NCBI RefSeq assembly: GCF_938030725.1
Contig: NZ_CALHIQ010000089.1
Coordinates: 1-21,730, forward strand
Direction of reading: 5' to 3'
Source: an uncultured Fretibacterium sp.
GTDB lineage: Bacteria; Synergistota; Synergistia; Synergistales; Aminobacteriaceae
Length of the DNA stretch: 21,730 bases
In this document: piece by piece, positions 15,227-21,730 of the stretch
Layout: the number at the start of each line of letters is the position of its first letter
Numbering within the stretch: the stretch's first letter is position 1
Position numbers and translations under genes: made by a program
Notes under the pieces: model-generated
Told to the model about the DNA's origin: nothing
What the model saw: only the letters and a program-made list of their open reading frames with translations
The model's database searches: none

Positions 15227-16081
15227 GTGACTGTCTTCATGAAGGGGGCCGAGGTGGCGGCCGGGATGAAGGAGGCGCTTCTGGCGGAGCACGCGGAGTT
15301 GAAGGGGATGGGCGTGGACCCGAAGCTGGCCATCGTGAGGGTGGGGGCCAGGGGGGACGACCTGGCCTATGAGCGCGGAGCCCTGAAGCGCTTTGCCGGG
15401 CTGGGCATCACAGCGCAGGTGTACGAGCTGCCGGAGGACATCAAACAGGCGGATTTCGACGCGGAGTTCGGGAAGATCAACGCGGACCCGAACGTCCACG
15501 GCATCCTCCTGTTCCGCCCGCTGCCGGGCGGCCTGAGCGACGAGGCGGCGCGTCGGACCATCGACCCGCGCAAGGACGTGGATGGAATGAGCCCCATCAG
15601 CTCGGCCATGGTCTTTGCGGGCGCGAAGGACGGCTTTGCCCCCTGCACGCCGGGCGCGGTGATGGAGATGCTGGCGCACTACGAGGTGGACCTCAAGGGA
15701 AAGAACGTGACCCTCGTGGGGCGCAGCATGGTGGTGGGGCGCCCACTGGCGATGCTGATGCTGGCGGCGAACGCTACGGTGACGATCTGCCACACGAAGA
15801 CCGTGGACATGCCGGCCGTCTGCCGCCGCGCGGACATCGTGGTCGCCGCGGCGGGGAAGGCGGGCATGATCGGCGCGGACTGCGTGACGGACAGGAGCAT
15901 CGTCGTGGACGTGGGCATCAACGTGGGGCCGGACGGCAAGCTCTGCGGCGACGTGGACTTTGAGGCCGTTTCGCCCGTCGTCAGCATGGTGAGCCCCGTG
16001 CCTGGCGGCGTTGGGGCCGTGACGACGTCCGTCCTGGCCAGGAACACGCTGCGGGCCGCGCGGCTTTTGATGAAACGCTGA
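15227..16081 (+). CDS. folD: FolD-family methylene-tetrahydrofolate dehydrogenase, variant active site
   Basis: FolD normally oxidises 5,10-methylene-THF to methenyl-THF (NADP) and hydrolyses it to 10-formyl-THF, in one-carbon metabolism. The protein has 284 residues, the family length. KDVDG (with the conserved Asp), PCTPGAVMEML, VGRSMVVGRPLAMLM (dinucleotide-binding loop), ATVTICHTKT and PVPGGVGAVTTSVL are all present. Two catalytic positions differ. In YERGALKRFAGLGI the lysine expected four residues after Tyr48 is Ala52, and in HGILLFRPLP the usual Gln is Phe96. The same YERGA/GILLFRP form occurs, to my recollection, in a FolD branch of anaerobic Firmicutes. It starts at GTG 15227 with AAAGGAG 9 nt upstream. 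larB follows after 5 nt. Confidence 0.9.
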   Translation: MTVFMKGAEVAAGMKEALLAEHAELKGMGVDPKLAIVRVGARGDDLAYERGALKRFAGLGITAQVYELPEDIKQADFDAEFGKINADPNVHGILLFRPLPGGLSDEAARRTIDPRKDVDGMSPISSAMVFAGAKDGFAPCTPGAVMEMLAHYEVDLKGKNVTLVGRSMVVGRPLAMLMLAANATVTICHTKTVDMPAVCRRADIVVAAAGKAGMIGADCVTDRSIVVDVGINVGPDGKLCGDVDFEAVSPVVSMVSPVPGGVGAVTTSVLARNTLRAARLLMKR

Positions 16082-16086
16082 GGCCC

Positions 16087-16842
16087 ATGTCCCTGTCCGT
16101 CCGCCAGGTGCTCCAGCGGGTGAGCGAAGGGGCGATGAGCGTCGAGGACGCGCTGCTGCACGTGAAGGAGAAACCCTTTGAGGACCTGGGCTTCGCCAAG
16201 GTGGACCTGCACCGCAGGGTCCGTCAGGGCGCGGCGGAGGTCATCTACGGCGCGGGCAAGACGCCGGAACAGATAGCGGGCATCCTGGAGGCGATGCGGC
16301 GGAACGGGCAGGGCCCCGTCCTCATCACGCGCCTGTCGCCGGAGGCCGCGGAGGCCGTCGGCCGGTCCTGCGCGCTGGACTACCACGAGGAGGCCCGCGT
16401 CGGCATTGTGGGGGACCTGCCGCAGCCCGACGGGATCGGGCGCGTCGTCGTGGCCACGGGCGGGACCAGCGACATCCCCGTGGCGGAGGAGGCCGCGCTG
16501 ACGGCCGAGGCGCTGGGTAGCGAGGTGCAGCGCCTCTACGACATCGGCGTGGCGGGCCTGCACCGCACCCTCTCCCACCTGGAGGACATCATGAGCGCCA
16601 GCGTCCTCATTGCGGTGGCGGGCATGGAGGGGGCCCTGGCCAGCGTGCTGGGCGGCCTGGCGGAGTGCCCGGTTATCGCCGTGCCCACCAGCGTGGGCTA
16701 CGGGGCGTCCTTCGGCGGTCTGGCGGCGCTCCTTGCGATGCTGAACTCCTGCAGCAGCGGCGTGACGGTGGTCAACATCGACAACGGCTTTGGAGCGGGG
16801 TACTGCGCCAACCGGATCAATCACATGGGCGTTAAGAAATGA
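16087..16842 (+). CDS. larB: LarB, pyridinium-3,5-biscarboxylic acid mononucleotide synthase
   Basis: LarB carries out the first step of nickel-pincer (NPN) cofactor synthesis: it carboxylates the pyridinium ring of nicotinic acid adenine dinucleotide and releases AMP. The 251 residues end in an AIR-carboxylase-like (PurE-fold) domain: VVATGGTSDIPVAEEAALTA, YDIGVAGLHRTL, VAGMEGALASVLGGL, PTSVGYGASFGGL, then LNSCSSGVTVVNIDNGFGAG. C222 in that last segment fits the conserved Cys reported to form a covalent adduct in Lactiplantibacillus LarB. The start 5 nt after folD shows co-transcription. larC, larE and the nickel racemase larA are not in the window, so the target enzyme must be encoded elsewhere. 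Confidence 0.9.
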   Translation: MSLSVRQVLQRVSEGAMSVEDALLHVKEKPFEDLGFAKVDLHRRVRQGAAEVIYGAGKTPEQIAGILEAMRRNGQGPVLITRLSPEAAEAVGRSCALDYHEEARVGIVGDLPQPDGIGRVVVATGGTSDIPVAEEAALTAEALGSEVQRLYDIGVAGLHRTLSHLEDIMSASVLIAVAGMEGALASVLGGLAECPVIAVPTSVGYGASFGGLAALLAMLNSCSSGVTVVNIDNGFGAGYCANRINHMGVKK

Positions 16843-16843
16843 A

Positions 16844-16870
16844 ATAGCGGGGCCTGGCCCCGCTATCTTT
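16844..16870. terminator. bidirectional terminator between larB and the GGDEF gene
   Basis: A GC-rich stem of 9-11 bp (ATAGCGGGG with CCCCGCTAT, 16844-16852 and 16858-16866) with a short loop. On the plus strand it is followed by CTTTC, on the minus strand by TTTCATTTCTT. It overlaps the stop codon of the minus-strand gene and serves both convergent units. Confidence 0.7.
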
Positions 16871-18248
16871 CATCCTGTCTTCTCCTGTCCCGCTCGCCCT
16901 CCGGCCCGCAGCCCGTTCCCCAGTTGGGGGTGAGGCGTTTGCGGCGGTCCACGCCGCCGGGGGCGCCTTTGTCGCTGACGCGGCGCTCCTTCTCCATGGA
17001 GGGGTCGTAGATGACGCAGCAGGCGCGCCCGCTGTGCTTGGCCTGGTAGAGGGCCAGGTCGCTCCGGTGGATGAGGTGGTCGATGGCCGAGCCGGTTTCG
17101 TTCTCCGTCGTCTTGGTGATCCCGCCGCTGACGGTGAGGTTCTTCGTCCTGTCGGAGCTGTGGAAGTAGGCGGCCATGTCCTGAATGAATTGGTCCACCC
17201 GCCCCTTGAGGTCCTCCAGCGACAGATCCCCAAGGAACACCATCATGAACTCGTCCCCGCCCAGGCGGGCGATGAAGGCGTCCGGAAAGTTGTGCTGCAT
17301 CATCTCGGCGGTGGCGGCGAGCGCCGCGTCGCCCGTCTGGTGTCCCCAGGTGTCGTTGACCTCCTTGAAGTGGTCGAGGTCCAGGTAGACGCAGGCGACG
17401 TGTTCCTCGTCCTGGTGGGCTTGCATGTAGTTCTGGAAGTACCAGCGCGAAGCCAGCCCGGTGAGGGCATCCTGCCGGGCGATCTCCAGTATCTGCTGCT
17501 GAAACTTCAGCTCCTTCGTCATGTCCCGCGCGACGCTGACGATACCGATGATCGTGCCGTCCTCGTCGAAAAGGGGAGTCTTATAGGTCTTCAACCGGCG
17601 CAGGTCCTCCTGCCCCCTGACCTCCTCGTCGAAGACGCAGGTTCTCCCCTGGCGGATGACCTCTTTGTCCGTTTCGGGCCAGGCGTACTCGTCCTTCGCA
17701 CACTCCCCCTCCGGCATCCTCCAGACGTAGTAGTGTCCGTGCCCCTGGACCTCCTCCTTCGTCTTGCCGACGAGCTGGCAGAAGGCGTCGTTGACCTTGA
17801 CGTAGGCGCCCTTCAGGTCCTTGTACCAAATGAGGTCCGGCAGGGGATCGATGGTTTGGTTCAGCTGGTTTTGAGCCGTCCAGAGGGCCTTCTCCGCCTG
17901 GATCTCCCGCAGGATGTGTTGAAAACGAAAGCGCAGCATCGCGGGGGAGAGCGGCTTGATCCACACGTCGTCCCATAGCGCCAGTTCCTTTTCGGATAGG
18001 TTCTTCGGGCGGGAGGTGCAGAGGATACGCTTTGCGCCCTCCTCGATGGACGCGCGCAAATCCTCCTCCGAGAGGCTCGCGCTCTCGTCGAGGATGACGA
18101 TCTGGCGATCCTTCCGAGGTAGGCCTCCCAGCGGCTTCAAGGGCTGGAAGCGGTGGATGAAGCGCGGAAGCGGTGACATCCCCTTCAGGACGCTCAGGGA
18201 AACGTCGTCAAGCCCGCAGCAGTTGATGATGAGCTCGCAAGAGTACAA
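16863..18248 (-). CDS. diguanylate cyclase with receiver-like and PAS domains
   Basis: Makes the second messenger cyclic di-GMP from two GTP. It has 461 residues and no membrane segment. Residues 1-115 look like a receiver domain (D54 in IVILDES, T78 in ILCTS, K99 in WIKPLSP), but the N-terminal acidic pair is not evident. A PAS domain follows (about 125-245: PDLIWYKDLKGAYVKVNDAF, with TPLFDEDGTIIGIVSVARD). The GGDEF domain is at about 255-415, with DALTGLASR, LDLDHFKEVNDTWGH and an intact signature RLGGDEF (330-334). The allosteric RxxD I-site is missing (NFPD). The tail is basic and probably disordered. The start is TTG 18248, with AAGGAGG 11 nt upstream; no ATG or GTG is available upstream in frame. 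Confidence 0.88.
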   Translation of the reverse strand: MYSCELIINCCGLDDVSLSVLKGMSPLPRFIHRFQPLKPLGGLPRKDRQIVILDESASLSEEDLRASIEEGAKRILCTSRPKNLSEKELALWDDVWIKPLSPAMLRFRFQHILREIQAEKALWTAQNQLNQTIDPLPDLIWYKDLKGAYVKVNDAFCQLVGKTKEEVQGHGHYYVWRMPEGECAKDEYAWPETDKEVIRQGRTCVFDEEVRGQEDLRRLKTYKTPLFDEDGTIIGIVSVARDMTKELKFQQQILEIARQDALTGLASRWYFQNYMQAHQDEEHVACVYLDLDHFKEVNDTWGHQTGDAALAATAEMMQHNFPDAFIARLGGDEFMMVFLGDLSLEDLKGRVDQFIQDMAAYFHSSDRTKNLTVSGGITKTTENETGSAIDHLIHRSDLALYQAKHSGRACCVIYDPSMEKERRVSDKGAPGGVDRRKRLTPNWGTGCGPEGERDRRRQDER

Positions 18249-18332
18249 ATCCTGCTCCGCCTCCTTAAAATTTGTCCGAAAGTTTTTTCACGATTCACGA
18301 CTGCCGATCGACTTGCACGATGATATTTTGTT

Positions 18333-18360
18333 ATTATGACAGATATCTCGAAAAAAGCAA
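18333..18360 (-). promoter_or_regulatory. promoter of the GGDEF gene
   Basis: On the minus strand TTGCTT (18360-18355), a 16-bp spacer and CATAAT (18338-18333), giving a leader of about 78 nt before the TTG start. Confidence 0.4.
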
Positions 18361-18491
18361 AAGATTGCCGGCGGGAGCCCTCCGGCCGCAGCGCGGCGTT
18401 GACATTGGAAAGCGATCATTGAGGATCGTTGCGATTGAGGGAACGGCTGCTTGTGCTAAAGCGGAGATGACGAGGAATTGGCTGGTTTTGC

Positions 18492-18520
18492 TTGACAAAC
18501 CGATGTGGCGGAATTATAAT
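18492..18520 (+). promoter_or_regulatory. consensus sigma-70 promoter of the chemoreceptor gene
   Basis: A perfect -35 TTGACA (18492-18497), the ideal 17-bp spacer and a perfect -10 TATAAT (18515-18520). The start would be near 18527, leaving a leader of about 48 nt that ends in GGAGGGAGG just before the ATG. This is the strongest promoter in the window. Confidence 0.85.
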
Positions 18521-18574
18521 TTTTAATAGATGAATTGTATTGTAACTTTGTAAAATTCTGGAGGGAGGCTTTTT

Positions 18575-20632
18575 ATGTCTATTCGTGGAAAACTGCGCTT
18601 GATCGCAGGGGCGATTTCCCTGGTGATCCTCTTGATGACCGGCGTGACTTACGTTCGATCGGGAGCGATGCTCGACAGCTTTCTGAAGAGTTCCGGCACC
18701 GAAATTGCAGTTGGCGCTGCGCACATCGTCCAGGATCAGCTGGACCGCTACATCGCGACCGTAAACGTCGCTGCGGCCGCCATGCGCCAAGCCTACATCG
18801 ACGCGGGTAACCCCGATGCCGGGGCAAAGAACGTCGAGGCGATCTGCGAAAAGATGCTGAAGAACGCCGAGGACAAGAACATCCTGAACCTGTACCTGGC
18901 GCTCGAGTCCACCGGGTTACTGGCCATCGCAAGCTCCGAGGGCAAGTGGGTTGCCCCGGCGGGATATGACGCCCGGACGCGAGGCTGGTATCAGCAGGCT
19001 GTGGCCGACCGCGGGACCACCAGATTCAGCACTCCCTATATTGAGGCTGCTTCAGGGAAGCTGGTGATTGCAGCCACAAAGGCCGTTTATGATGACTCCG
19101 GCAAACTGGTGGGCGTGGCGTCTATTGAGGTGGATTTGGACAAGCTGAGCGCTTTTGTGGTTAGCCAGAAGGTCTTCGGTCAGGGATCGGGCGCCCTCGT
19201 GCAGAAGGACGGCACATTCATTGCCCACAGCAACAAGGACTACGTTTTGAAGGCCAACCTCCTCAATGGGCAGGAGTTCGATGCGTCCGTCCATCAGTTT
19301 GCGGTCAAAGCTCTGAGCGGCGAGACAGGTTTTGCTGACTACCTCAACAACGGAGAAAGGCGGCGCGTCTTTTTCGCGCCTGCAGGTCATGATCTCTTCT
19401 TCATCGTGTTCTTCCCGATATCAGTGATTCAGGCGATGGTGCGTGGTCTGACAGTCTTTCTTGTCCTCATCGCTGTGGTGGCGCTCCTGGTCATCGGCTT
19501 TCTCATCTTCGCCATCATGCGCAGCCTCTCCCGCTCCCTCAAGGGCATGAGCGCTGTGACGGCCGACCTGAGCAGGGGAACCCTGACCGTTCGCTTCGAT
19601 GAGACGGGGCGCGACGAGTTGTCGGGCATGTCAAGGGAGCTCAACGCGATGATCGCTTCCGTGTCCGAAACGCTTCGCAACATTCGAACTGAGGCTGACG
19701 AAACTTCAAGACAGGCCGATACTCTTGCGGCCCTCTCCGAGGAAACCCTCGCGTCGATGGAGGAGGTTTCAGCGTCCATTGAGCGCGTCAACGGCGTCGT
19801 CAGTTCCGCTTCCTCAGCGACGGAGGAAACCCGCGCGTCCGTCGGGGAGATTGCCGACAGTGCCCAGTCCAGCGCACAGAGCGCCACCGAGAGCGCCGAG
19901 CAGGCGTCCCGCGTTGCGGACGTTTCGAAGAACGCCGTGGATGAGGTCGGGGCCGTCGTTACGGGAATGAGGGAGGCGAAGGACAAGTCCAGCCAGAGCA
20001 TCGCTCAGATTCAAGAGCTTGGCGAGTCGGTGAACGCGATATCCTCCTTCGTGACTACGATCACCTCCATCGCCGATCAGACAAACCTTCTCGCCTTGAA
20101 TGCCGCCATCGAGGCCGCGAGGGCCGGCGACGCGGGGCGGGGATTCGCCGTCGTCGCCGAGGAGGTGCGCAAGCTGGCCGAGGAATCGGCTCACGCGGCT
20201 CAGGAGATCGAGAAGTTGATAGCGGGCCTTCAAAAGCACTCTGAAAGCTCTGTCGAGGCGACAAAGGAAACGGAAAAGATACTGATCGAAACATCGGAAG
20301 CGGCGGAGGTGACGCAGCAGAAGCTGAACGGCGCCATGGATGCCATTGCCCGTCTGAACGATGCCATTCAGAACATCGCCGCGATATCGGAGGAGCAGGC
20401 TGCTTCCTCCGAGGAGATGACGGCATCCATACAGCACGTCGCAGAGGCCAACCACAACGTGGTGGAGGCCGCCGATTCGATTCAAACCGCGACCCGCGAA
20501 ACGACCAAAGCCGCGGAGTCCATCGCCGGCGCTGCACAGGGCCTGGCCACCACGGCGGAGAAGCTGCAGGGCTTCATCGGCTCGTTCCTCCTCGACAAAC
20601 AGGGCGATATCGTCCCGAAAAAGAATCGCTGA
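18575..20632 (+). CDS. methyl-accepting chemotaxis protein with dCache sensor
   Basis: A 685-residue inner-membrane chemoreceptor that controls CheA. Membrane segment 1 is at about residues 8-27, the periplasmic double-Cache sensor at about 35-285, membrane segment 2 at about 291-315, HAMP at about 316-370, and the cytoplasmic four-helix signalling domain follows. The hairpin tip IADQTNLLALNAAIEAARAG with GRGFAVVAEEVRKLAEES lies near 497-537. The sensor has the amino-acid-receptor pattern GYDARTRGWY (Y131, R136, W138, Y139) and PYIEAASGKLV (Y155), but the two usual acidic Asp positions are Glu (E157, E185). No C-terminal NWETF-type CheR tether is present. ATG 18575 has an excellent Shine-Dalgarno. 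It is monocistronic, between a consensus promoter and a strong terminator. Confidence 0.95.
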   Translation: MSIRGKLRLIAGAISLVILLMTGVTYVRSGAMLDSFLKSSGTEIAVGAAHIVQDQLDRYIATVNVAAAAMRQAYIDAGNPDAGAKNVEAICEKMLKNAEDKNILNLYLALESTGLLAIASSEGKWVAPAGYDARTRGWYQQAVADRGTTRFSTPYIEAASGKLVIAATKAVYDDSGKLVGVASIEVDLDKLSAFVVSQKVFGQGSGALVQKDGTFIAHSNKDYVLKANLLNGQEFDASVHQFAVKALSGETGFADYLNNGERRRVFFAPAGHDLFFIVFFPISVIQAMVRGLTVFLVLIAVVALLVIGFLIFAIMRSLSRSLKGMSAVTADLSRGTLTVRFDETGRDELSGMSRELNAMIASVSETLRNIRTEADETSRQADTLAALSEETLASMEEVSASIERVNGVVSSASSATEETRASVGEIADSAQSSAQSATESAEQASRVADVSKNAVDEVGAVVTGMREAKDKSSQSIAQIQELGESVNAISSFVTTITSIADQTNLLALNAAIEAARAGDAGRGFAVVAEEVRKLAEESAHAAQEIEKLIAGLQKHSESSVEATKETEKILIETSEAAEVTQQKLNGAMDAIARLNDAIQNIAAISEEQAASSEEMTASIQHVAEANHNVVEAADSIQTATRETTKAAESIAGAAQGLATTAEKLQGFIGSFLLDKQGDIVPKKNR

Positions 20633-20651
20633 CGTCCACATTCTGAAGCGA

Positions 20652-20690
20652 AGCCCCCGACGGCATAGTAAAGCCCGTCGGGGGCTTTTT
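20652..20690 (+). terminator. rho-independent terminator of the chemoreceptor gene
   Basis: A perfect 12-bp stem (AGCCCCCGACGG at 20652-20663 with CCGTCGGGGGCT at 20675-20686) and a T run (TTTTT from 20686), 19 nt after the stop codon. Confidence 0.95.
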
Positions 20691-20793
20691 CTACTGCTGA
20701 AGCGCCGGCCTTCACCTGAGGAGTGCCGCGTCGGTGGCTCTCCTCGTTTCAGGATCGGATCGCTCAAAAGCTGCTCCCGAAGGTTTGGGGCTG

Positions 20794-20822
20794 TTGCATT
20801 TAGCCGGTCGATCTGTTAGTTT
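20794..20822 (+). promoter_or_regulatory. weak candidate promoter of the FNT channel gene
   Basis: TTGCAT (20794-20799), a 17-bp spacer and TAGTTT (20817-20822). The -10 is poor, so it may need an activator or be wrong. The start codon is 25 nt further on, after GGAGGG. Confidence 0.3.
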
Positions 20823-20847
20823 AGATGGAGAAGGGAGGGATTTTTGA

Positions 20848-21684
20848 ATGCAGAGCAACTTTTTGAGCCCCGCGGAGGTCGCGGAGCTGGTCGTGGGCGT
20901 GGGGCAGCGGAAGGCAGAGATGTCCGTGACGAACCAGCTGATCTTGAGCGTGATGGCGGGGGCCTTCATCGCGTTTGGGGCGGCCGGGTCCTGCGTCGCC
21001 GTCCACACGGTGGAGTCCGCCGGAGTGGCAAAGGCCCTGGCGGGCGCGCTCTTCGCCGCAGGGCTCATCATGGTGGTGGTGGCGGGAGGCGAGCTCTTCA
21101 CGGGGAACTCCCTCATGCTCATGGCCCTGGCTGAGGGGCGGATCTCCCTGTGGCAGCTCCTGCGCAGCTGGCTCGTCGTCTACGCCGGAAACTTCGCGGG
21201 CGCGCTTCTCACGGCGGGGCTGGTGTGCCTGTCCGGGCAGTGGGGGATGTCGGGGGGGCTCTTGGGGGCTTCGGTCATCAAGACGGCCGTCGGCAAGACG
21301 GCCCTGTCCTTCCGGAACGCCTTCTTTCTGGGCGTCCTCTGCAACTGGCTGGTCTGCCTTGCGGTCTGGATGAGCTTCGCCGCGCGGGACATCGCAGGCA
21401 AGGTGCTGGTGATCTTCTTCCCCATCTGGCTCTTTGTGACGTCGGGCTTTGAACACAGCGTGGCCAACATGTACTACATCCCCGCAGGCATCCTGGCCGC
21501 GGCGGAACCGGCCCTGGCGGGGCGGGCGGCTTCCGTTGGCCTGTCGCCGGAGGCCCTGGCAAACCTGAACTGGGGCGCCATGCTCCAGGCGAACCTCCTG
21601 CCCGTTACCCTGGGCAACGTCGTGGGCGGCGGCGTCCTCGTGGCTCTGGCCTACTGGTTCGTCTACCGGCGGGACAAGCGGTAG
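20848..21684 (+). CDS. formate/nitrite transporter (FNT) family channel
   Basis: A 278-residue pentameric inner-membrane channel for small monovalent anions such as formate, nitrite or hydrosulfide. Six hydrophobic segments are visible, at about residues 30-52, 62-82, 105-128, 158-178, 186-212 and 245-272. Family motifs are GELFTGNSLMLM (about 81-92), GVLCNWLVCLAVWMSFAARD (about 162-181), FVTSGFEHSVANMYYIP (central His203) and NLLPVTLGNVVGGGVLV near the end. Sequence alone does not separate FocA, NirC and HSC types. No pyruvate formate-lyase or nitrite reductase gene is adjacent. The start ATG 20848 has GGAGGG upstream; it is probably a single-gene unit. Confidence 0.92.
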   Translation: MQSNFLSPAEVAELVVGVGQRKAEMSVTNQLILSVMAGAFIAFGAAGSCVAVHTVESAGVAKALAGALFAAGLIMVVVAGGELFTGNSLMLMALAEGRISLWQLLRSWLVVYAGNFAGALLTAGLVCLSGQWGMSGGLLGASVIKTAVGKTALSFRNAFFLGVLCNWLVCLAVWMSFAARDIAGKVLVIFFPIWLFVTSGFEHSVANMYYIPAGILAAAEPALAGRAASVGLSPEALANLNWGAMLQANLLPVTLGNVVGGGVLVALAYWFVYRRDKR

Positions 21685-21703
21685 GGTCGAAGGCGACGCA
21701 AAA

Positions 21704-21725
21704 GGGGCCGGAACGCTCCGGCCCC
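21704..21725. terminator. terminator-like hairpin after the FNT gene
   Basis: A perfect 9-bp stem, GGGGCCGGA (21704-21712) with TCCGGCCCC (21717-21725), and a 4-nt loop. The AAAA on its left side gives a T tract when read on the minus strand, so it suits a convergent gene beyond the window. Plus-strand context is cut off by the window end. Confidence 0.7.
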
Positions 21726-21730
21726 CAAAA

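Larger units (their letters stand above)
18249..18574. other. intergenic region between divergent GGDEF and chemoreceptor genes
   Basis: This 326-bp stretch contains the two promoters listed separately and no supportable gene. A small GC-rich dyad (GCCGG with CCGGC, about 18366-18386) lies between them. Confidence 0.6.

Noticed and set aside
15679..16824. 381-codon open frame on the minus strand
   Set aside because: Antisense shadow of folD and larB; low-complexity His/Arg/Ala-rich translation.
18399..18427. TTGACA at 18399-18404 as a second promoter
   Set aside because: No acceptable -10 at 15-19 bp.

Overview
The window is GC-rich bacterial DNA with tightly packed genes. It suggests an anaerobe, possibly a member of the Synergistota or a clostridial relative. 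The pointers are a SufC of the type seen in minimal two-gene SUF systems, a variant FolD with YERGA/GILLFRP motifs, a LarB, a formate/nitrite-type channel and amino-acid-type chemoreception. No ribosomal RNA is present, so this assignment is inference.

Layout. 1-1904 (minus strand): the N-terminal part of sufC (cut by the window edge), a double-cupin protein in the same transcription unit, and a separately promoted small secreted protein of unknown function. 2221-6625 (plus): sbcD-sbcC, the Mre11/Rad50-type DNA end-processing nuclease. 6718-9463 (minus): glmS followed by a translationally close Cof-type HAD phosphatase. 9651-10475 (minus): a serine alpha/beta hydrolase. 10550-10625 (plus): tRNA-Arg(CCT) with its own promoter and terminator.

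10626 to about 13736 is an accessory island beside the tRNA, and it is the most unusual part of the window. It holds an XRE-type regulator broken by a one-base frameshift, a HicB antitoxin, an in-frame chimera that joins the start of a HicA toxin to the end of a ribbon-helix-helix antitoxin, and a RelE/ParE toxin whose catalytic tail is lost to a one-base frameshift. These are followed by a 57-codon ORF overlapping a Doc/Fic-type toxin, an orphan hypothetical gene, a truncated tyrosine recombinase and a long 21-bp-arm inverted repeat. It reads as a decaying, recombined toxin-antitoxin cluster left by an integrated element.

13737-15093 (minus): 3-methyladenine DNA glycosylase I (tag) and a HAD phosphatase in one operon. 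15227-16842 (plus): folD and larB in one operon, divergent from the HAD gene. The FolD lacks the usual catalytic Lys and Gln. 16863-18248 (minus): a receiver-like/PAS/GGDEF diguanylate cyclase, convergent with larB across a shared hairpin. 18575-20632 (plus): a dCache chemoreceptor under a consensus sigma-70 promoter and ending in a strong terminator. 20848-21684 (plus): an FNT-family channel, followed by a hairpin at the window end.

I did not find one complete undescribed system. The best leads are the chimeric and degenerate toxin-antitoxin island, the candidate Doc antitoxin, and the FolD variant next to larB.
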